Shown piece by piece: positions 6,124-11,556 of a stretch of DNA of 11,556 bases. Made by a program: the position numbers and the translations under genes. Numbering within the stretch: position 1 is the stretch's first letter; the number at the start of each line of letters is the position of its first letter. The DNA is from Anaerolineales bacterium (GTDB taxonomy: Bacteria; Chloroflexota; Anaerolineae; Anaerolineales; UBA4823). The stretch covers positions 1 to 11,556 of the forward strand of contig JAFGBV010000110.1 of NCBI GenBank assembly GCA_016932955.1, given 5' to 3'. Below the pieces are notes generated by a model. The model was not told the DNA's origin and made no database searches. It saw only the letters and a program-made list of their open reading frames with translations.

Positions 6124-8337
6124 ATGACAGACCTTCCCGCTTTGGACTCTTCTGCGCTACCAACCGGCAAGCAATTTACGCCGGAGATGCTGGTCAACCG
6201 CCTGGGTGAGTATCTGCTAGAAAGCGGGGTGATTAAACCAGCGCAACTGCAGCAGGCATTGGATTATCAAAAGGAGCTTGCACCAGAACGTCATGTTTTA
6301 CTGGGGCAGGCTCTTTTAGAACTCGGATTGATCGACCGGGATACACTAGATCAGGCGGTGACACGCCAGCTTCTTGCATTGCAGAGTGCACTGATGGAAG
6401 CGAACCGTGGCCTGGAAGAGCGGGTACAGCAGAGAACCATGGATCTGGAGCATAGGCTGGTACAGATCCGCACGGCAGCAGATATCACCCAACTGGCAAT
6501 TTCAGCTTCTAGCTTGAATGAATTGCTGCGTCGGGCGGTGGATCTGATCGTTGAACGGTTTAGTTATTACCTGGCTTCAATCTTCCTGGTTGATGAAGCT
6601 GGTGAGGTCGCCACATTAAGCGAGGCCAGTGGCGCATTGGGGAGAGATTTGATGGCAAAGGGCGTGAAGATTATGGCGGGATCACGCTCGATTATCGGTT
6701 GGGTGTTGGCGCATCGAAAAGTGCGGGTGGCTGCCGAAGTGGGGGATGACTACTTCTATCTGCAGGATGAACGCCTGTCCACAACACGCTCGGAGGTTTG
6801 TATTCCTCTATTGGTTGGTGATAAGTTGTTGGGAGTACTGGATGTTCAGCACAGCGTGGAAAATGCCTTTGACCCGGATGCGATAGCGGTGCTGCAGGTA
6901 GTGGCTAATCATATCGCTTCTGTGATCCAAAACTTCCGCTTGCTGCAAACCACGCAGGCAAGCCTGAATGAGTTGTCCTCGCTGTATTATGCCAGCTACC
7001 AACTGGCGCGAGCGGAAAAGATAGAAGATATCACCATGGTGGTGAGCACTATTCTGGAGGGAGTGCCCTATTTTGCGATGTTCCTGCTGCCAGAGCGCAC
7101 AATGATGCGGGTGGTGACCGTGCATGAACCGGGACTTCCAGAATGGGGAATGGCAGGCAAACCGAGAATTTATCCCGATACGTTGGATATCAATCCGCTG
7201 GAGCTGGATAATATTTTCCATAGTTCTGAGGGGAGAACAGGGCAATTCCTACAGGAGGGGGCGGTTGAGGGTGAACTTTATTGGGTGGTCGAATCTTTGG
7301 CTAACTCGGAGAAGGCAGTCGTTATTCCCGAAGCGCTTATGACAATCATGCGCCAGGCGGATATACGCTCGCTGGCCTTGATCCCCAGCCGGCGCTCGGG
7401 CAAGCTTGATACATTACTGGTCTTGGGTGGTTTACATGAGGGCGGTTTTGCGCAGAATGTGCTGCAGGCGAATGCAAGCCTGGCAGAATTGGCGGCGACG
7501 GCGATGGAGAAGGTGAGGGCTTCGCAACGGATGGAAAAGCAGATGGGAGCTCTATCGACATTGAATACCATTAGCCAGGCAGTCTCTGTGGAGACGGATT
7601 TGAATTCGCTGTACCAGGTGATCCACCGCGAGGTGGTGGAGGTGATGGGTAGTGTCAACTTTGCCATTGCCATCTATGATCAGGAAAAAGATACGATTAC
7701 AGTGCCCTATATGTATGATTTGCAGGAAGTGCGCAGTGTGCCGGCATTTCCTTTGGGAGAAGGACTGACTTCTATCATAATCCGCACGCGTAAACCGTTG
7801 ATGCTTGTGGAAGATACAGAGCGCAAAACCATGGAGCTTGGCGCCAAACTGGTAGGAAAGCCTGCAAAATCCTGGTTGGGTGTGCCATTGCTCGTGGCAG
7901 GTGAGGTGTTAGGGGCGATCCTGGTGCAGGATTTGAACCAAGAAGGCCGGTTTGACGAGGACGATATGCGCTTGATGGAGACGCTAGCATCGCAGGTTGC
8001 GGTTGCTGTGCGTAATGCGCGTTTATTGGAAAGCACCTACCGGCAAGCGGAGCGCGAGCGCTTGTTGTTTGATATCACCAACCGAGTGCGCACATCGCCG
8101 GATATCCCTCGTATTCTGGAAGCGACCACACGTGAGCTGAGTCGAGCGCTGGGAGCGCGCCGTGCTACTATTAAACTGGGCACAGATATTGTAACCCCTC
8201 TTGTCCAGGCTGTTTCTCTTCCTGAGGAGAAGTTAGTCGCAGAGGAAGAGAAAGGGAACGCACTGCCGCTTACCCAGCCCCCGCCGCAATCGGGCTCTGA
8301 GAGTGACGGGAAAGAGGGAGAGGAGGAGCAGGCTTAA
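6124..8337 (+). CDS. Cytoplasmic sensor: MshEN-like domain plus three GAF domains
   Basis: Soluble protein of 737 residues counted from ATG 6124. This start is preferred because a TTG start at 6091 would overlap the previous gene and has no ribosome-binding site. Domains in order: an N-terminal MshEN/T2SSE_N-like module (about 20-85) with two copies of the LG-x-x-L-L-x-x-G-x-I motif, at 26-49 and 59-82; a coiled coil (about 88-118); GAF1 (about 125-275), with TRSE (221-224) and GVLDVQ (237-242); a divergent GAF2 (about 285-465); GAF3 (about 475-635), with SWLGVPLLVAGEVLGAI (583-599); then only the opening helix and first strand of a fourth GAF (about 645-686) and an acidic, low-complexity tail. 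GAF domains bind small ligands or mediate dimers. No TM, kinase, cyclase or phosphatase domain is present. Its stop overlaps the next ATG (TAATG). The ligands are unknown. Confidence 0.88.
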   Translation: MTDLPALDSSALPTGKQFTPEMLVNRLGEYLLESGVIKPAQLQQALDYQKELAPERHVLLGQALLELGLIDRDTLDQAVTRQLLALQSALMEANRGLEERVQQRTMDLEHRLVQIRTAADITQLAISASSLNELLRRAVDLIVERFSYYLASIFLVDEAGEVATLSEASGALGRDLMAKGVKIMAGSRSIIGWVLAHRKVRVAAEVGDDYFYLQDERLSTTRSEVCIPLLVGDKLLGVLDVQHSVENAFDPDAIAVLQVVANHIASVIQNFRLLQTTQASLNELSSLYYASYQLARAEKIEDITMVVSTILEGVPYFAMFLLPERTMMRVVTVHEPGLPEWGMAGKPRIYPDTLDINPLELDNIFHSSEGRTGQFLQEGAVEGELYWVVESLANSEKAVVIPEALMTIMRQADIRSLALIPSRRSGKLDTLLVLGGLHEGGFAQNVLQANASLAELAATAMEKVRASQRMEKQMGALSTLNTISQAVSVETDLNSLYQVIHREVVEVMGSVNFAIAIYDQEKDTITVPYMYDLQEVRSVPAFPLGEGLTSIIIRTRKPLMLVEDTERKTMELGAKLVGKPAKSWLGVPLLVAGEVLGAILVQDLNQEGRFDEDDMRLMETLASQVAVAVRNARLLESTYRQAERERLLFDITNRVRTSPDIPRILEATTRELSRALGARRATIKLGTDIVTPLVQAVSLPEEKLVAEEEKGNALPLTQPPPQSGSESDGKEGEEEQA

Positions 8338-10073
8338 TGAAACGTCCATTTTACCGTCGACCGATTGCCAGGCGAAATGATGCGCGTGGTACTTCACAGT
8401 CTCAAAGAGAATCTGGCACATTCCAGACTCTGGATGAGTTGCGTGAGCGCATTCTGAATGTGATGCTGTACGGCTTGCTGTTGGTGGGTACGATCACATT
8501 AATCTCGAACTTGATCACGGATATCCCGCAGGGAAACTGGGGCATCATTATAGTTTATGTGATTGCATTTGCATCAGTGCTGGCGATCACTTTTCTCCGG
8601 CGCATTCCATTCCAGGTGCGAGCGTATGGGATTGTGGTGTTGGCATATGTTCTGGGTGTCGCTGCTTTTGTTCAGGACGGTATTGCTGGAAATGGGCGAG
8701 TATGGATGCTGAGCAGTGCAGGGTTGGCAGCAATCTTGCTGGGGCTAAACGCCGGGATTGCGACATTGGTTGTGAATTCGCTCACCCTGCTGGCGATTGG
8801 GGGTATGTTCAGCCTGGGCTGGTTAGCACTGCCTGATCCAGCAACCATGCCACAGGCAGGGGTATTTGCTGACTGGATCAGCACAGGTTCTGTGTTCTTA
8901 ATGGCGGCAATGATCGTTGGGATTGCATTGGCAGTGTTGATTAATGGGCTAAATGCCAACCTGGAGAAGGAGCGTTTACTTTCGGATAATTTGAGTTTTG
9001 ATCGCCAGCAATTGGATGACCGCACGCATGAACTGGATCGACGCCTGGTGCAAATTCGCACTGCTGCAGAAATTACCCGGACTCTGGGAGTGGTATTGGA
9101 CCCTAACCTGCTCTTACAACAGGTGGTGGATCTGGTGCGCCAGCGATTCAATCTTTATTATGTGGGTGCGTTCCTGCTGGATGAGCGCGCTGAGTATGCT
9201 GTGCTGAGTGCTGGTACAGGCGAGGCGGGGATGAAGATGGTAAGCGCGGGACATAAACTGCCGGTGGGTGGGGCTTCCATGATCGGATGGACGATCGCCA
9301 ACCGACAACCACGCATCGCCCTGGATGTTGGCAAGGATGCGGTACGTTTCAGTAACCCATTGTTGCCCAAGACACGATCCGAGATGGCGCTGCCACTGCT
9401 CAGCAGTGACCAGGTGTTTGGCGCCCTTTCTGTGCAATCTGCACAACCCGAAGCGTTCGATGATGATGATGTGGCTGTGCTACAGGGAATTGCAGACAGC
9501 CTAGCAACTGCTCTCCAAAATGCGCGTTTATTCCAACAAGCTGAGCAGAACCTGGCAGAAATTCAGGCGCTCAACCGGCAGTATGTGGCGGATGCCTGGA
9601 AAGAAATTTCGCTCCAACCGGCAGTATCTCAGTACGTGTATGAAAATGAGGGATTTATTGGTCCAACGGAGGGGCTGAAATCCTTGAATCTGCCGATTAC
9701 CTTGCGTGATCAGGTGATTGGTCAACTTGTATTAGAGACCGATCGCGCAGAACTGGCACCGGAGGAAGTCGCATTGTTGGAGCAAGTCACCACGCAAGCA
9801 GCGCTGGCTATGGAAAATGTACGCTTGCTGGAGGAAACACAACGGCGTGCAGGGGAAGAAAGCCTTCTGGCAGGTGTGGTGCAAAAGGCACGCTCTTCTG
9901 CAGATATTCAGGCGATCTTGCGCACTGCGCTGGGCGAATTGGGAAGTGCGCTTAGCGCTGTCGAAGGGGAGATCAGCCTGAGGCCGGGCAGGCAGGTTGG
10001 GGAACAAAGCGGGGTGGGTGGTAGCATGCCCCCAACGGGTGGAGATGGGAATGATGGAGGCGGCAAATTATGA
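8337..10073 (+). CDS. Six-TM membrane sensor with GAF and half-GAF domains
   Basis: Membrane protein of 578 residues. A basic cytoplasmic head (1-36) precedes about six hydrophobic helices (roughly 39-60, 68-87, 95-113, 124-141, 143-162, 182-203), which resemble 6-TM sensor modules of histidine kinases but match no family I can name. A coiled coil (205-240) leads to a full GAF (about 241-400) with IGWTIANRQPR (316-326), TRSEMALPL (346-354) and FGALSVQS (361-368). Residues 413-500 hold only the C-terminal half of a second GAF (LPITLRDQVIGQLVLETD, then QAALAMENVRLLEE). Residues 505-550 repeat the start of another GAF, and a Gly/Pro-rich tail closes the protein. No transmitter domain exists. AGGAGGA (8321-8327) lies nine bases before the ATG. 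Its stop overlaps the next gene by 4 bases (ATGA). Confidence 0.87.
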   Translation: MKRPFYRRPIARRNDARGTSQSQRESGTFQTLDELRERILNVMLYGLLLVGTITLISNLITDIPQGNWGIIIVYVIAFASVLAITFLRRIPFQVRAYGIVVLAYVLGVAAFVQDGIAGNGRVWMLSSAGLAAILLGLNAGIATLVVNSLTLLAIGGMFSLGWLALPDPATMPQAGVFADWISTGSVFLMAAMIVGIALAVLINGLNANLEKERLLSDNLSFDRQQLDDRTHELDRRLVQIRTAAEITRTLGVVLDPNLLLQQVVDLVRQRFNLYYVGAFLLDERAEYAVLSAGTGEAGMKMVSAGHKLPVGGASMIGWTIANRQPRIALDVGKDAVRFSNPLLPKTRSEMALPLLSSDQVFGALSVQSAQPEAFDDDDVAVLQGIADSLATALQNARLFQQAEQNLAEIQALNRQYVADAWKEISLQPAVSQYVYENEGFIGPTEGLKSLNLPITLRDQVIGQLVLETDRAELAPEEVALLEQVTTQAALAMENVRLLEETQRRAGEESLLAGVVQKARSSADIQAILRTALGELGSALSAVEGEISLRPGRQVGEQSGVGGSMPPTGGDGNDGGGKL

Positions 10074-11556
10074 ATATTCGCACCCGTTTGATATGGGCTA
10101 TGGTGGTGATCAGCCTGGTGCCGTTGGCAGTATTGGCATTCTCCTCCAACCTGGCGCTGGACGAGATGATTGCCAAAGCAGGACAAGAAGCGCAAGATGC
10201 GCTGGAGAAGGAAGGCAGGCAATCGATCTTGCAGGTGGCCAATGCGGTAGCCGGTCAGATGCGCCTGTATCTGTATTTGCACCCCGAGCTGGATCTTACG
10301 GACATGGATGCAGTGCAAAGGGATTTGGGGCTGGCTGATATTGCTGTGCAATCGGTAGGTGTGACGGGCTATACGGCGGTATTCGATTCGCAGGGGATCA
10401 CACGATTTCACGCACAGCCCGAGAATATTGGTTTGGATATGTCGACACTAGCAGAGGAACTGCCAGACTTCTGGGGGATCTTTGAGGCGGCATTAGATGG
10501 TTCTCCATCAGAAGGATATTATGAATGGATCGATTCTGATGGGAGCGTGCGGCAGAAGTTCATGGTGATCGTGCCAGTGGAAGGGACAGAGCTGCGTGTA
10601 GCAGCAACAACATATATTGATGAGTTTGCACAGCCAGTGGAAGAACTCTCCCAGCGCCTGAACAAGGCAGCCGGGGGTGTACGCCTGCGCTTGCTGGGGA
10701 TTGGCGCGCTGGGGGTGATCTTTGCAGCAGGAATGGCGTTATTCTTTGGCATTCGCCTGACCAGTCCGTTGCGAGATATGGCAGAATCAGCAGAGCAAGT
10801 GGCTCAGGGAGATTGGGAGGCGATTCGCGTTCTGCCAGAACGGACTGAACTGGGAGCATTAAGCCGTTCGCTCTATGCGATGACAAATCAATTGCGCACC
10901 ACGCAGATGAATCTGGAACGAGATGTGGAAAGCCGTACGAGTGAGTTGAGCCGGCGAACCGGTCAACTGGAGGCAGCAGCCGAAGTAGCGCGAGAAGCGG
11001 CAGCGATCAGAAACCTGGATGAATTACTTACACAGGTCACGCTACTTATTTTTGAGCGATTCAAGTTCTATCATGTAGGTATTTTCCTGGTGGATGAAGC
11101 GCGGAAATATGTCATCTTACGAGCGGCCAATAGCGAAGGTGGCAAACGGATGTTGCAGCGGGGGTATCAACTCAGGCTGGGACAGGAGGGCATTGTTGGC
11201 TGGGTGGCAAATGCTGGCCGACCGCGGGTGGCTTTTGATGTGGGTGCAGATCGGCAGTACTTTAAGAATCCGGATCTACCCCAAACACGTTCAGAGGCTG
11301 CGCTACCCTTGCGCATCCGCGAGCGGGTGATTGGTGTGCTGGATGTGCAGTCAACGGAGTCTTCTGCATTTGTGCCAGAGGATATTGGTGTTTTGCAGAT
11401 CATGGCAGATCAAATTGCCCTGGCGGTAGAAAACACCCGTTTGTTTGAGGAAACCCAGCAGACGATTCAGGCAATGAACCGCTTGTATGGCCAGCAGACC
11501 CAAGAAGCCTGGCAAAAATACTTGAGCGAGCATCCGGTGGCTTTCCGATATACACG
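10070..11556 (+). CDS. Cache-HAMP-GAF transmembrane receptor, 3' truncated by window end
   Basis: The frame is open from ATG 10070 to the window edge (495 codons), with GGAGG (10056-10060) nine bases upstream. TM1 is about 7-24. An extracytoplasmic sensor (about 25-205) has the single-Cache look: GYTAVFDSQGITRFH (100-114), a conserved G-x-D after the His, an aromatic-rich middle (YYEW) and FMVIVPVEGTELRVAATTYI (164-183). TM2 (about 206-229) runs into a HAMP domain (226-280, with P233 and TELGALSRSLYAM at 259-271). A coiled coil (280-310) and a full GAF (about 312-458, with TRSEAALPL and VIGVLDVQS) follow, then the same truncated-second-GAF lead-in seen in the previous gene (N470-R-L-Y, A480-W). 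This is the classic layout of a membrane histidine kinase or chemoreceptor input, so a kinase, GGDEF or other output may lie beyond the window. The ligand is unknown; Cache domains often bind amino acids or carboxylates. Confidence 0.9.
   Translation, partial: MNIRTRLIWAMVVISLVPLAVLAFSSNLALDEMIAKAGQEAQDALEKEGRQSILQVANAVAGQMRLYLYLHPELDLTDMDAVQRDLGLADIAVQSVGVTGYTAVFDSQGITRFHAQPENIGLDMSTLAEELPDFWGIFEAALDGSPSEGYYEWIDSDGSVRQKFMVIVPVEGTELRVAATTYIDEFAQPVEELSQRLNKAAGGVRLRLLGIGALGVIFAAGMALFFGIRLTSPLRDMAESAEQVAQGDWEAIRVLPERTELGALSRSLYAMTNQLRTTQMNLERDVESRTSELSRRTGQLEAAAEVAREAAAIRNLDELLTQVTLLIFERFKFYHVGIFLVDEARKYVILRAANSEGGKRMLQRGYQLRLGQEGIVGWVANAGRPRVAFDVGADRQYFKNPDLPQTRSEAALPLRIRERVIGVLDVQSTESSAFVPEDIGVLQIMADQIALAVENTRLFEETQQTIQAMNRLYGQQTQEAWQKYLSEHPVAFRYT

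Noticed and set aside
6724..6850. Bilin-binding (phytochrome-like) GAF in sensor 1
   Set aside because: A Cys is present in SEVCIPL, but the surrounding residues lack the chromophore-binding signature and no PHY or PAS domain is next to it.
9572..9627. 13-base direct repeat CAACCGGCAGTAT at 9572-9584 and 9615-9627
   Set aside because: The copies are 43 bases apart, so they are read in different frames and encode different residues. There are only two copies; chance or minor slippage is enough to explain it.
1..11556. CRISPR arrays, insertion sequences, rRNA genes
   Set aside because: No regularly spaced repeats, transposase-like proteins or terminal inverted repeats, and no rRNA motifs were seen on either strand.

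Overview
The window looks like bacterial chromosome, most likely Chloroflexota (Anaerolineae-like). This rests on architecture: runs of GAF-only signalling proteins with truncated terminal GAF domains, a DUF2142-type membrane protein with a carbohydrate-binding-like insert, and a moderate GC content. It is inference; no phylogenetic marker is present. Every gene is on the + strand.

Region 1 (1-4981) is the end of an exopolysaccharide or surface-glycan cluster. It holds a left-truncated hexapeptide-repeat acyltransferase, a GT4/DUF1972 glycosyltransferase, a large polyprenyl-phosphate sugar-phosphate transferase (the initiating enzyme of lipid-linked glycan assembly), and a GT-C-like DUF2142 membrane protein. 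Genes overlap by 1 base or abut, except for a 43-base gap before the initiating transferase. GC content steps up at that gap.

Region 2 (4978-5137) is a self-contained tRNA-Gly(CCC) unit. Its promoter matches the sigma-70 consensus exactly (TTGACA, 17 bases, TATAAT), and the -35 box overlaps the stop codon of the DUF2142 gene. A strong intrinsic terminator follows the tRNA.

Region 3 (5138-5265) is a short control region ahead of a signalling operon. It contains a perfect 12-base-arm inverted repeat, a candidate extended -10 inside its left arm, and a full AGGAGGT ribosome-binding sequence leading an 18-codon micro-ORF. These last two features imply different regulatory models.

Region 4 (5266-11556, open on the right) is a tightly packed signalling operon: two stand-alone CheY-like receivers, a soluble protein with an N-terminal MshEN-like (candidate cyclic-di-GMP-binding) domain and three GAF domains, a 6-TM protein with one full and one half GAF, and a right-truncated Cache-HAMP-GAF receptor whose reading frame is still open at the window end. 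The three sensors share a closely similar GAF type and are evidently paralogous. None shows a kinase, cyclase or other output domain in the window; the output could lie in the missing part of the last gene or farther downstream. A reasonable but unproven model is that several inputs (possible cyclic-di-GMP, membrane state, an extracytoplasmic ligand) converge on the two receivers.
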